In this document: piece by piece, positions 46,824 to 55,513 of the stretch
Numbering within the stretch: position 1 is the stretch's first letter
Layout: each line of letters opens with the position of its first letter
Source: Salinigranum marinum
GTDB taxonomy: Archaea > Halobacteriota > Halobacteria > Halobacteriales > Haloferacaceae
Length of the DNA stretch: 64,000 bases
Direction of reading: 5' to 3'
Assembly (NCBI RefSeq): GCF_024228675.1
Contig: NZ_CP100461.1
Span: 3,035,398 to 3,099,397 of the forward strand
Notes under the pieces: generated by a model
What the model saw: only the letters and a program-made list of their open reading frames with translations
What the model was told of the DNA's origin: nothing
Databases searched by the model: none
Program-made: the position numbers and the translations under genes

Positions 46824-47204
46824 TCACGCCGCCGGTTCGGAGCCGAAGTCGTCGATGCGGCTGTGGACCGTCTCGGCCCACGCGTCGAGCGCCTCGTGGA
46901 GCATCTCCTTGGCCTCCGGCAGCGGCGTCGCGGTGTACTGGTAGACGTAGCCGCCGGGGTCGAGCAGTCGACGCTGGCGCTCGGCGAGTCCCTTCTCCAT
47001 CAGCGTCGTCAACGAGCGGTTGACGTTGCTCCGGTCGCGGTCGAGCACGTCGGCGAGTTCGGCGACGGTGCTGCCGGGGTTCCGTAAGAGCACGAGATAC
47101 GTCCGGCTCTCGTGGTCCTGGATGCCGAACACACAGGACAGGACGTGCTGGAACCCGGGGTCGTCCGTCTCCAGCAGGTTGGCCATGTCTGGGGAGTCTG
47201 CCAT
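46824..47204 (-). CDS. TrmB/MarR-like winged-helix regulator
   Basis: 126 residues. A winged-helix at about 20-85 has TYLVLLRNPGSTVAELADVL, then RDRSNVNRSLTTLMEKGLAE and the wing YVYQYTATPLPE. A C-terminal amphipathic helix may dimerise it. The ATG at 47204 is about 30 nt from a TATA-like CATTTAATC (47229-47238). It is convergent with the lipoprotein gene, with 3 bases between them. Target genes are unknown. Confidence 0.82.
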   Translation of the reverse strand: MADSPDMANLLETDDPGFQHVLSCVFGIQDHESRTYLVLLRNPGSTVAELADVLDRDRSNVNRSLTTLMEKGLAERQRRLLDPGGYVYQYTATPLPEAKEMLHEALDAWAETVHSRIDDFGSEPAA

Positions 47205-47285
47205 GTGGCCGGAACGAGGGGAGCCGTGATTAAATGTCCCCCAGCGGGTGTGCAACGCCGCCGCACAGCCGGGAGCGGGCGGTGG

Positions 47286-47537
47286 TCAGTCCTCGGCCGC
47301 GTCGGTCCGGGCGTAGCCCATCTTCGTGATGCACGTCCGCATCCCGTCCTCGTCGTCGTGTTTGTGCAGCGTCGTCGGCGTGTCGCAGTAGAACGTCGAG
47401 CCGTCGTGACGGAGCGTGACCTCGTACGTGCCACCGAGCATCTCCGTCTGGACGACGACGCGCCGTCCCTCCCGGAGCGCCGAGAGGATCTCTTCGGTGG
47501 TCAGTTCGCCGGAGTCGATACGAAGCAGTTCGGGCAT
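47286..47537 (-). CDS. Small conserved haloarchaeal protein
   Basis: 83 residues. The pattern ELTTEEILSALREGRRVVVQ, then GGTYEVTLRHDGSTFYCDTP suggests a small alpha-beta domain of the kind found in many haloarchaea without known function. The ATG at 47537 lies 26 nt from a strong TATA box (ATTTATATTAC on the minus strand, 47558-47568), so its message is leaderless and probably well expressed. Confidence 0.7.
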   Translation of the reverse strand: MPELLRIDSGELTTEEILSALREGRRVVVQTEMLGGTYEVTLRHDGSTFYCDTPTTLHKHDDEDGMRTCITKMGYARTDAAED

Positions 47538-47630
47538 ACGTATTGAGTGAAGCGCGGGTAATATAAATCGGGGGCAACGGCCAACGGTGGCGGTCGCCAC
47601 CGAACGGGTGCCGCGGGGGACGCCCGCGGC

Positions 47631-48320
47631 TCAGTTGGTGGTCGACTTCGATTCGGGGTCGTTTCGCGGTGGTTCGACGCCTTCGGCGGCCTCGACCGTG
47701 GCGGTTTCCTTCTGGGTGTCGATGTGCCAGCGATCCACCTCCGACTCGTACTCCGAGAGTCGGTCGGAGACAGCCCCCTTGAGGTCGTCGTCGTTGACGT
47801 TCACCTCGAAGATGAACTGGTCCTCCTCCCCGGTGCCGCGAGCGGCCCGCTGGACGTTGGCGCTGATGAGTTCGTTGTCGAAGTAGTACGGCGCGAGTTG
47901 GGTCATCACCTTCCGGTAGACGGTGTCTTCGACCGCGCGGAGTGCTTTCCGACTCGCCGAGTCCGCGGCGCGTTTGACGTAGTCGATGGAGTCCTGCCAC
48001 CGCTCGACGGCCCCCTCGTTGTCGCCCTCCTCGACCTTGTCGTACGACTCCGAGAGTTTCCGACCCGCGCTCTGGAGGTCCTCCTCGGGCTTCTTCCCCG
48101 CCTTCTCCCCCTCGCCCTCGGCGACACTCGCCTGTGCGGCCGTCTTCTCGTTGACGTCCTGGGAGAGTCGTTCGTGGGACTTCGGCCGCCATTCGTCCCA
48201 CTCCTCGAACGCCTCCCCGTCGACACCGGCGTCGCGCAGGGCACTGGTGATGCGCTCGCCGTGCTCGACGATATCCCCCCACGAGCCACGGTGTTTGAAC
48301 CCCGAGATGCTCTCTTCCAT
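47631..48320 (-). CDS. DUF5828-like haloarchaeal protein
   Basis: 229 residues starting MEESISGFKHRGSWGDIVEHGE, which I recall as the start of a haloarchaeal family of unknown function (DUF5828). The middle is charged and helical (about 60-135, AEGEGEKAGKKPEEDLQSAG). The C-terminal half is an alpha-beta region (TQLAPYYFDNELISANVQRA, QFIFEVNVNDDDLKGAVSDR). No membrane or signal segment. Function unknown. Confidence 0.72.
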   Translation of the reverse strand: MEESISGFKHRGSWGDIVEHGERITSALRDAGVDGEAFEEWDEWRPKSHERLSQDVNEKTAAQASVAEGEGEKAGKKPEEDLQSAGRKLSESYDKVEEGDNEGAVERWQDSIDYVKRAADSASRKALRAVEDTVYRKVMTQLAPYYFDNELISANVQRAARGTGEEDQFIFEVNVNDDDLKGAVSDRLSEYESEVDRWHIDTQKETATVEAAEGVEPPRNDPESKSTTN

Positions 48321-48403
48321 TCCTTACCGTAACCCACAGTCGCTACTGCGTAAAAAACTCACCGCGGTAGCCGTTGGCACGACCGCGCCGGCACCCGCGT
48401 CGA

Positions 48404-48634
48404 TCAGCGTCCGCCGTAGGTGAGTCGAGTGGCGACATCGTCGAGCTTCCGCTTGATCCCCCCGAGCCACGCGGCCGGTGACACGCGGCGTGCCTCGGCG
48501 TCGCTCACCTCGATGCGCCCGCGTGCGAACGGGTCGCGCGCGCTCCGCTCGTCGTCGTCCTGATCGGTCTGTGCCGTGTCCACGACGGACGTCATCGCGC
48601 ACCGCCCGCAGGTCTCGCTGCCGGTTCCACCCAT
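48404..48634 (-). CDS. Small protein with an N-terminal CxxC, unknown
   Basis: 76 residues. An N-terminal ETCGRC motif may bind zinc. The rest is acidic, then basic (WLGGIKRKLDDVATRLTYGG). A TATA-like TTAATCA lies about 25 nt before the ATG at 48634. No family is recognised. Confidence 0.6.
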   Translation of the reverse strand: MGGTGSETCGRCAMTSVVDTAQTDQDDDERSARDPFARGRIEVSDAEARRVSPAAWLGGIKRKLDDVATRLTYGGR

Positions 48635-48790
48635 GCGACGGAGTATGCACTGTCGATGATTAAGTATTACCGTCGTGTGCGGCGGACGCACCGGCCTCCG
48701 ACCACCGACGCCGACCGGTCCCGACACCTCCACCCGGTCGCCGAGCGAGGTCAACGTGCTTTTTTGTCCGCCCGTGAGATGTGAGACCGT

Positions 48791-49183
48791 ATGGGTTACC
48801 GAGTCGTGGAGACGGAGACAGTCGAGCCGACCCCGGACCGGCCGTGTACGCTACGGCGGCTCTCCGAGCGGGCGGGGCTCGAACGGATGGCGATCAACCG
48901 GTTCGAGGCCGAGCCCGGCGAGCAGGTGCCGCTGGCATACCACTACCACGACGAGCAGGAGGAGGCGTTCTTCGTTCTCTCGGGGACGCTCCACGTCGAG
49001 ACGCCCGAGGAGGAGTACGTCGTGCCCGCGGGGAGCCTGTTCGCCGTCGACCCCGGCAGTCCCCAGCGGGCGTACAACCCGGCGGAGGCCGACGCGGCGG
49101 TCGAACTCATCGCGGTCGGCGCGCCAGCGGCGTCGGGCGACGTCCACGCGTACGACCCCGACGACGAGAGCCGACCGTCATGA
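48791..49183 (+). CDS. Cupin-domain protein
   Basis: 130 residues, a single cupin_2 barrel. The metal-binding motif 1 is HYHDEQEEAFFVLSGTLHV (H-x-H, E). Motif 2 is VPAGSLFAVDPGSPQRAYNP, in which the usual His is replaced. A mannose-6-phosphate-isomerase-like or sensor role is possible. The ATG is 27 nt from a TATA-like cttttttgtc (48760-48769), so a leaderless start is likely. The stop overlaps the next gene by four bases (ATGA). Confidence 0.85.
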   Translation: MGYRVVETETVEPTPDRPCTLRRLSERAGLERMAINRFEAEPGEQVPLAYHYHDEQEEAFFVLSGTLHVETPEEEYVVPAGSLFAVDPGSPQRAYNPAEADAAVELIAVGAPAASGDVHAYDPDDESRPS

Positions 49184-49881
49184 CCGCGAGCGACGACAGC
49201 CGGCGCGGCGACGGCCCGCTCGGCGGGGACGACGGGGTCGACCGCACGCGTGACGTTCCCCGGGACGTGCGGGAGACGGTCGACGACGAGGTGATCGCTA
49301 CGGTCGCGGCCGGCGTCCCCGACTGGGACGACGAGTACCTCGATCGGGTCGCGGGGCGGCTGATGTTCAACTACGACCTCGCGAAGGACGAACGGGTGCG
49401 GGGCGAGACGTGGGAGCTCTTCGGGAAGATGCGCATCGAGAACCAGAAGCAGTTCTTCCACCGCTCGATCAACTTCGCCAACCACCACGTCGAGGAGTAC
49501 CTGTTCGCCCGACGCGCGTCGAGCGTCACCACGAGCGAAATAAAGCGGCTCGTCGACCTCGCACACGACCTCGCCGACGAGTGGATCGACGCCGACGAGG
49601 AACACCAGGGGACGGAGTTCACGTTCGTCCTCGTCGTGCCGGCCATCCCCGACGACGTCCGCGAGTTCGTCGCGTCGTTCACCGAGCGCCAACTGCTCAA
49701 GTTCGGCTACTACGGCCACTACGAGGTGAACGTCGCGGTCGTCGCCCCCGACGCGGAGGCGGTCGTCGCCTCGCCGAACACCGACGTCGACCGGGCCTTT
49801 GCGCTCTGGGCGGACCCCGGCGCGGGCGCGGAGCGCTCGGGCGGTCTCCTCGCGCGCCTCGCTCGCGCGCTCCGCCGATGA
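49180..49881 (+). CDS. Conserved haloarchaeal protein, unknown function
   Basis: 233 residues. After a disordered acidic N-terminus of about 35 residues the body is alpha-beta (DDEYLDRVAGRLMFNYDLAK, ENQKQFFHRSINFANHHVEE, FTFVLVVPAIPDDVREFVAS, KFGYYGHYEVNVAVVAPDAE). I know it only as a haloarchaeal protein without a function. It overlaps the cupin gene upstream and the lipoprotein pseudogene downstream by four bases each (ATGA), so it sits in a translationally coupled set. Confidence 0.72.
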   Translation: MTASDDSRRGDGPLGGDDGVDRTRDVPRDVRETVDDEVIATVAAGVPDWDDEYLDRVAGRLMFNYDLAKDERVRGETWELFGKMRIENQKQFFHRSINFANHHVEEYLFARRASSVTTSEIKRLVDLAHDLADEWIDADEEHQGTEFTFVLVVPAIPDDVREFVASFTERQLLKFGYYGHYEVNVAVVAPDAEAVVASPNTDVDRAFALWADPGAGAERSGGLLARLARALRR

Positions 49882-50503
49882 CGGCGCGGCGGCGCGGCGC
49901 TGAGCGGCTTTTGCTCTGCTGTGTCGCCCTTCTCCTCGTCGGCGGCTGCGTCGGCGGGCCACAGAACAGGCGAGTGACGGGCACGGGCACGCCGGCCACG
50001 CTCTCGGGAGCCACGCAGGAGGCGACCGGCCTGACGCTCGACCGCGAGGCGAACGAGACGCTGGAGAGCGGGTCGAGACGACGCTGAGCGGCGACGTCAG
50101 CGTCCGGTCGGTCGTCGAGGTGAACGTGACGACGCCGGTTCGCGAGTACCGCCGCGACGACGGCGTCGTGGTGGGGGTCGTGAGCACCCCGGCGGTTCGG
50201 CCCGTCGAGAACCGCCCAGCGTACCGCGATCCACTGGCGACGCTCGCGATCGAAGCGCAGGTCGACTACGCACAGACGCGGTACGACGTGGCGGAAGTCG
50301 GCGCGGGCGAGCGCGTGCGGAACGTCACGCTGTTCGGCAACGAGACGGCGCTCGAACGGGTCGAGGCGGCGGCCCGCGGGGAACCCGTGACGGTGTCCCT
50401 GACGCGGGGCCGCGACGGCGACGACTTCGTCACCGTGATCGTCGTCGCCCCGGTCGGAAGCGACGTCGACGTCGCCGGGATCGTCGCCGGCGTCGAGCAC
50501 TGA
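49878..50503 (+). pseudogene. Frameshifted haloarchaeal lipoprotein
   Basis: The first part (49878-50087) starts ATG, overlapping the previous stop, and encodes a signal with lipobox (LLLCCVALLLVGGC) and a Thr-rich linker. It then stops at 50087. The rest of the protein continues in another frame to 50503 (ETTLSGDVSVRSVVEVNVTT and beyond). One extra G in the run at 50070-50072 would join them into about 208 residues reading ETLESG-V-ETTLSG. It may be a true pseudogene or a sequencing error in a G run. The combined product is a surface lipoprotein, perhaps DUF6517-like. Confidence 0.75.
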
Positions 50504-50721
50504 GCGGGGCGCCGGGCGGCGAGCAGCGAGCAGCGGGCGCCCGGCGGCGGGCGAAGAGTGGGGGTGTCGGCAGGGGCGCTGAGCGAGGCGCGCGCCGACA
50601 CCGGCGCGCGCGACTGGCGAGGACGTGGTCGAGAGCGGGAGAACGGACGGGAGGGCTGACGCTCGGCGGGTCGAAAGAACGAGAAACGGATGGTCGATTG
50701 GGTCGGCGGCGAGTGCGCCGG

Positions 50722-52524
50722 TCAGTCGTCGTCGGGCGTTCCGCCGTCGGTGGCGAGCGCACCGGTGCCGCCGCGGACGTTCTGGATGTTGTCGTAGCCC
50801 ATCTTCACGAGCGACAGCGCGAGGAAGATGAGCGTCAGCGCGAGCATGATCTGGACGATGGCCGAGAGGATGCCGAACGTGCCCAAGTCGGCGGGGTTCC
50901 CCTGGATGAACTTCGTGTACAGGTTGCTGTAGAAGGCCAGCCAGGCGAGACCGAGCGTCGTGATCGTGACCATGATCGCCATCGGGACGCCCGTCGAGAT
51001 GAGCTGTTTGGAGTCGTCCCAGTTGGCGAGCCACACCGTCGCCGTCAGGAGCGCAAGCGCCGCGAGCAGCTGGTTCGCGCCGCCGAACAGCTGCCAGAGC
51101 GTCACCCACGAGCCGCTGGTGATGAGGATGTAGGCGGGGACGCCCTGGACGGCGGCGTTCGCGTAGCGGTTGACGGCGAACGACTCCGCCGAGGACTCCG
51201 GCGTGCCGACGATCTCCTCCATCATGTACCGACCCAGCCTGACGGCGGTGTCGGTCGAGGTAAGAAGGAAGCTCACGAGGACCAGCGCCATGAACGGCGC
51301 GCCGAAGCTCTGGGGGATGCCGAACGACGTGAGGAAGATACCCCCGCCCGTGGCGAAGTTCGGGAGGGCGACGCCGATCCCACCGGCGGGGTCGAGGCTC
51401 GCGCCGGCGACCGCGAGCGCCGAGAGCGCGACCGTCGCGAGCAGGCCCTCGCCGAGCATGCCGCCGTAGCCGATCGTCCGGGCATCGCTCTCCTTGTCGA
51501 GCTGCTTGGCCGTCGTGCCCGAGGAGACGAGCGAGTGGAACCCGCTGATCGTCCCACAGGCGATGGTGATGAACAACAGCGGGAACAGCGGGGCCGTCCC
51601 GGTGACGCCCCAGAAGCCGTTGAACGCCGGGATGTTGACCGCGAGCGGCTGGGTCGGGATCGGCGTGATGCCGAGCCACATGCCGCCGACGGTGCCGACG
51701 ATGATCGCCAGCAGCGCGCCGCCCACGCCCGCGTACAGGAGGAACGACGACAGGTAGTCACGCGGCTGGAGCAGCATCCACACCGGCAACGCGCTGGCGA
51801 GCGCCGCGTAGATGATGACGACCGGGATCCACGCCGAGACGTTGGCGTTGATCACCGTCGGCAGGAAGATGCTCCCGCCCTCCGGAACGAGCACCAGCGG
51901 GTACTGGATGCCGACCCAGACGCCGGCGAAGACGCCAGTGACGAAGACGGCGGTCCCCGGGATGAACGGCAGATCCAGCTGGTAGAGATAGATGCCGAAC
52001 AGGAACGCGAGCCCGATGTAGATGAGGCTCGCGGTCGCCGCGCTCGGGAACGCGTCGAAGACGATAGCGACGACGAGCGCGAACACCGCGACGACGAGGA
52101 TGATGGTGAGGAAGGCGAACCACAGGAGCATGCTCTTGCCCTTCTCGCCGACGTACTCGCCGATGATGTAGCCGATCGACTTCCCCTCGTGCCGGAGACT
52201 CGACGACAGCGAGACGAAGTCGTGGACGCTCCCCATCAGCGGGTTGCCGATGGCGATCCACAGGAGCGCCGGCACCCAGCCCCACAGAATGCCGGCGGTG
52301 ATGGGACCGACGATCGGTGCCCCGCCCGCGATACTCGAATAGTGATGCCCCAACAGGACCGGCTTCTTCGCTGGAACGTACTCCTGTCCGTCTTCGTACT
52401 TGTGTGCCGGCGTCTCACGCGCGTCGTCGAGTTCGACGAACCTCGACAGGTACCGCGAGTACCCCAGATACCCCGCGCTGAACAGTGCCAGCACCGCGAT
52501 GACCAGCCATAGTGCTTGTACCAT
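50722..52524 (-). CDS. cstA: CstA-family transporter (carbon starvation protein A)
   Basis: 600 residues with many membrane helices. Family blocks are GHHYSSIAGGAPIVGPITAG, GSVHDFVSLSSSLRHEGKSI and GFHSLVSSGTTAKQLDKESD. The family takes up pyruvate or peptides in bacteria. The archaeal substrate is not established. A TATA-like TTTTAAGTAGG (minus strand, near 52561-52572) lies about 45 nt before the ATG. The 226-bp AT-richer space upstream also holds a perfect hairpin at 52611-52629. Confidence 0.93.
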   Translation of the reverse strand: MVQALWLVIAVLALFSAGYLGYSRYLSRFVELDDARETPAHKYEDGQEYVPAKKPVLLGHHYSSIAGGAPIVGPITAGILWGWVPALLWIAIGNPLMGSVHDFVSLSSSLRHEGKSIGYIIGEYVGEKGKSMLLWFAFLTIILVVAVFALVVAIVFDAFPSAATASLIYIGLAFLFGIYLYQLDLPFIPGTAVFVTGVFAGVWVGIQYPLVLVPEGGSIFLPTVINANVSAWIPVVIIYAALASALPVWMLLQPRDYLSSFLLYAGVGGALLAIIVGTVGGMWLGITPIPTQPLAVNIPAFNGFWGVTGTAPLFPLLFITIACGTISGFHSLVSSGTTAKQLDKESDARTIGYGGMLGEGLLATVALSALAVAGASLDPAGGIGVALPNFATGGGIFLTSFGIPQSFGAPFMALVLVSFLLTSTDTAVRLGRYMMEEIVGTPESSAESFAVNRYANAAVQGVPAYILITSGSWVTLWQLFGGANQLLAALALLTATVWLANWDDSKQLISTGVPMAIMVTITTLGLAWLAFYSNLYTKFIQGNPADLGTFGILSAIVQIMLALTLIFLALSLVKMGYDNIQNVRGGTGALATDGGTPDDD

Positions 52525-52610
52525 ATTCTGGTACCTCAGAAAGAACCATGAGGAAAGCCCTACTTAAAATTTGATATCTCAGATGAATGGAATTTGAACC
52601 GAGCAGAGTA

Positions 52611-52629
52611 GCTCTACGGCCGGTAGAGC
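52611..52629. promoter_or_regulatory. Perfect inverted repeat upstream of the cstA promoter
   Basis: Arms gctctac (52611-52617) and gtagagc (52623-52629) around ggccg. It lies about 45 bp upstream of the cstA TATA-like box, so it could be an activator site. It may instead be a transcription end for the convergent side. Confidence 0.35.
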
Positions 52630-52750
52630 GTTTGTTTACTTTTTTTCGAAGCCGAATTATCGTCTCTCGGTGGAGACAGCTGATTGTATGTCTTGTGGAG
52701 GCTTGTGCACCCGTCTCACACGAGCGCCGATATCGAGGCGGAGACCCGCC

Positions 52751-53716
52751 TCATGCGGGCGGTTCGGCCGAGACCCCGATGTCGAGTTCGTCGGCGACGT
52801 CGGCGAGGAGCGAGCCCTTGACCTCCGAGACGCGCGTCTCGATCTCGGCGACGACGGGCTGGTCGAACTCCTCGCGGAGCGTCCGCAGTCGCTCGGTCTC
52901 GGTGGCGACGCGGTCGCGCAGAAACCGCGCGCCGCGGCCGTTCTCGTCCGGGTCCGGTTCGGGGGTGAGCTTGTTCACCGCGAGTCCCTCGACGGCGAGT
53001 CCGGCGTCGACAAGGTTCTCGACCGCGCGCGAGGTCTCTTTCAGCGAGAGTTCGTCCGGGTTGACGACGAGGAAGAACGCCGCCCGCTCCCGGAGGGTTC
53101 GCCCGGCGAACTCGAACAGCTCCTTGCGCTCTTCGAGTCGGGCGACGATCGGGTCGCCGTCCATGATGCGCCGGGGCTCGTTGTTGCCGATGGCGGCCTT
53201 CTCGTAGAGGTCGATGCTCTTTTTTCGCTTGTACAGGAGGCGGTCGATCCACCCCTCGAGGAACTCCGGGAGCGAGAGGAGTCGCAGAGTCCCGCCCGTC
53301 GGGGAGGTGTCGAAGACGACACGGTCGTACGCGTTGTCGCGCATCACGCTTACGAAGCGGTCGAACAGCGCCGCTTCGTACGCGCCGGGCGTCTGGTGGG
53401 CCATCTCGAGCTGGCGGTCGATCTCGTTGACCATCGCCGGGCTCACCTGATCGCCCATCGCCCGCTTGGTCTCCATGAGGTGGCGTTCGACCTCGTCGTC
53501 GGGGTCGATCTCCATCGCGTGGAGGTTGTCGATCCCGTCGACGGGAGTCGGCTCGTCGGCGAACTGCTGGTCGAAGACGTCCGAGGTGGAGTGGGCGGGG
53601 TCCGTCGAGACGACGAGCGTGTCGAGGCCCGCGGCGGCGCACTTGAACCCGTACGCCGACGAGACCGTGGTCTTGCCGACGCCGCCCTTACCGCCGAAGA
53701 AGACGAATTCGCGCAT
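52751..53716 (-). CDS. ArsA/Get3-family ATPase, single domain
   Basis: 321 residues. The deviant Walker A is FFGGKGGVGKTTVSS at residues 7-21. Switch I is STDPAHSTSDVF, switch II is FDTSPTGGTLRLL, and the adenine-site NKLTPEPD lies near residue 250. In eukaryotes Get3 targets tail-anchored proteins, and in bacteria ArsA drives arsenite export. Archaeal members of this length are closer to Get3 in design. The arsenite-binding cysteines are not seen. A small protein is encoded 4 nt upstream on the same strand and is probably its operon partner. Confidence 0.92.
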   Translation of the reverse strand: MREFVFFGGKGGVGKTTVSSAYGFKCAAAGLDTLVVSTDPAHSTSDVFDQQFADEPTPVDGIDNLHAMEIDPDDEVERHLMETKRAMGDQVSPAMVNEIDRQLEMAHQTPGAYEAALFDRFVSVMRDNAYDRVVFDTSPTGGTLRLLSLPEFLEGWIDRLLYKRKKSIDLYEKAAIGNNEPRRIMDGDPIVARLEERKELFEFAGRTLRERAAFFLVVNPDELSLKETSRAVENLVDAGLAVEGLAVNKLTPEPDPDENGRGARFLRDRVATETERLRTLREEFDQPVVAEIETRVSEVKGSLLADVADELDIGVSAEPPA

Positions 53717-53720
53717 CGGC

Positions 53721-54017
53721 TCAGAAGTGGTACTGTTCGCCCTTGCGTTCGAGCAGCGACCCGCGGTTCCACATGCGTCGTTCCCACGCCTCGAACTCGT
53801 CTTCGAGGTAGGGGAGCAGTTCCGCGGTGTAGTACGACACGGGCGAGGGGATGCCGAACGCGTCGGGGAAACACGCCAGCATGAACGTGTCCTCCACGTC
53901 CTCGGCCTCCTGTTCGATCTTCTCGTAGGCCGGGTGGGTGAACAGGCCGTGGAACAGCCCGCGTGCCCACTCCTCGGCGACGGCGAGGAAGGCCGCGATG
54001 CGGTCGGCGAGTGTCAT
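53721..54017 (-). CDS. Small protein paired with the ArsA-like ATPase
   Basis: 98 residues, acidic and aromatic-rich (LAVAEEWARGLFHGLFTHPA, FMLACFPDAFGIPSPVSYYT, ELLPYLEDEFEAWERRMW). It has no signal or membrane segment and is predicted to be helical. The stop is 4 nt before the ATPase start, so a partner role is likely. The ATG at 54017 is 27 nt from a TATA-like GCTTTTGC, hence leaderless. I know no named family. Confidence 0.75.
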   Translation of the reverse strand: MTLADRIAAFLAVAEEWARGLFHGLFTHPAYEKIEQEAEDVEDTFMLACFPDAFGIPSPVSYYTAELLPYLEDEFEAWERRMWNRGSLLERKGEQYHF

Positions 54018-54126
54018 ACCGTGACACCACCACGTCCGAAGCAAAAGCGTGTCGCATGCGCGCGGCCGTGCGCCACGGACGGACAACCCACCCATTCAAT
54101 AGTGCGAGACCGTCACCCTCGAACCG

Positions 54127-55431
54127 ATGCCAGGGGACGAGATACCGGTGACGATCCTCTCGGGGAGTCTGGGTGCGGGGAAGACCACGCTGGTGAACCA
54201 CCTACTCGACAACGCCGACGGCCGAGAGATCGCCGTCCTCGTCAACGACATGGGCGAGATCAACGTCGACGCCGAACTCGTGAGCGGTCGGTCGAGCGGC
54301 CTCGCCGGCGACGTGACCGAGCTCTCGAACGGCTGTATCTGCTGTGAACTCCGCGGCGACCTCGACCGGGCCGTGATGCGGCTGGCGCGCGAGCGCGACT
54401 TCGACCACCTCGTCGTCGAGGCCTCGGGCATCTCCGAGCCCGGTCCCGTGGCGAAGCTCTTCACGCGGGGCAACGCCTCCGCGCGGTACGTCGTCGACGC
54501 GCTGGTGACCGTCGTCGACGCCCACCAGTTCTCGACCGCGTTCGGGGAGGAGCGGACGGTCGAGCGGCGGGGAGCGACCGAGGGCGAGACGCGACCTCTC
54601 TCGGACCTCCTCGTCGAACAGATCGAACTGGCGAACGTCGTCCTGTTGAACAAGGCCGATCTCGTCTCCGAGGCCGAGTTGGCGACCGTCGAGGAACTCG
54701 TCCACGGCCTGCGGCCCGACGCCGAGATCGTGCGGACGCAGTACTCGGCGGTCGACCCCGACGAACTGCTCGGGCGGCGGCTGTACGATCCCGCACGGAC
54801 CGCCGAGGCCGCCGGGTGGCGACAGGTGCTCGCGGAGACCGAGTCGCACGACGGGAACCAGGACGACGCGGACGGTGATCACGGCCACGCCGACCACGTC
54901 GATCACGACAGCCACGCCGACCACGCCGACCACGACAGCTACGACCACCACGGCGGCCACAGCCACCCCGAGGAGGAGTACGGCGTCACCTCGTTCGCCT
55001 ACCGGCGTCGCCGCCCGTTCGATCCCGAGCGGGTCGCGGCGGTGCTTTCGGACCTGCCGGCGTCGGTGGTCCGCTCGAAGGGGACGCTGTGGGTCGCCGG
55101 CTCCGAACTCACACAGGGGTTCAGCCAGGCCGGCCCCTCTGCGCACGTCGAGGCCACGGGGCCGTGGGTCGCCACCCGTCCCGACTTCGAGCAGGACGCC
55201 TATCGGCGCAATCACCGTGACCTGCCGTGGGACGACGAGTGGGGCGACCGCCGGACCGAACTGGTGTTCATCGGCACGGGAATCGACGAGGCGGCGCTCG
55301 TCGACCGTCTCGACGACTGCCTCCTCGCCGACGAGGCGTTCGCCGACTACGACCCCGCGACGTGGGACGTGGGCGACTTCCCCGCCGAGACAGGCGAAGA
55401 GGTTCGGCTGGCGACGCCGGAGGGGGAGTAA
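54127..55431 (+). CDS. COG0523 (CobW/YjiA-type) metallochaperone GTPase
   Basis: 434 residues. The G1 loop is LSGSLGAGKTTLVNHLL. The metal-binding CxCC motif is GCICCELRGDL. G3/G4-like motifs are EASGISEPGPV and LLNKADLV. Between the GTPase and the C-terminal CobW_C domain there is a His/Asp-rich linker at about 248-280 (GDHGHADHVDHDSHADHADH), expected to bind zinc or another metal. COG0523 proteins deliver metals to client enzymes. It is divergent from the small ATPase-partner gene. Confidence 0.92.
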   Translation: MPGDEIPVTILSGSLGAGKTTLVNHLLDNADGREIAVLVNDMGEINVDAELVSGRSSGLAGDVTELSNGCICCELRGDLDRAVMRLARERDFDHLVVEASGISEPGPVAKLFTRGNASARYVVDALVTVVDAHQFSTAFGEERTVERRGATEGETRPLSDLLVEQIELANVVLLNKADLVSEAELATVEELVHGLRPDAEIVRTQYSAVDPDELLGRRLYDPARTAEAAGWRQVLAETESHDGNQDDADGDHGHADHVDHDSHADHADHDSYDHHGGHSHPEEEYGVTSFAYRRRRPFDPERVAAVLSDLPASVVRSKGTLWVAGSELTQGFSQAGPSAHVEATGPWVATRPDFEQDAYRRNHRDLPWDDEWGDRRTELVFIGTGIDEAALVDRLDDCLLADEAFADYDPATWDVGDFPAETGEEVRLATPEGE

Positions 55432-55513
55432 GGGGTCGCGTCGGTCGAGGAGACGGTCGGCCGATCCGACCGGTGTCAGCGTATATGTGCGCGCCGGGCA
55501 TGGCCACAGAGGA

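Noticed and set aside
52526-52541. Imperfect palindrome around the cstA start (TTCTG/CAGAA)
   Set aside because: Arms are only 5 bp, and such a match is expected by chance in this AT-richer stretch.
52585-52630. TTGAACC-like and D-arm-like pieces suggesting a tRNA before cstA
   Set aside because: The two pieces lie on opposite strands for tRNA reading and no cloverleaf can be closed. The hairpin is kept only as a possible regulatory site.
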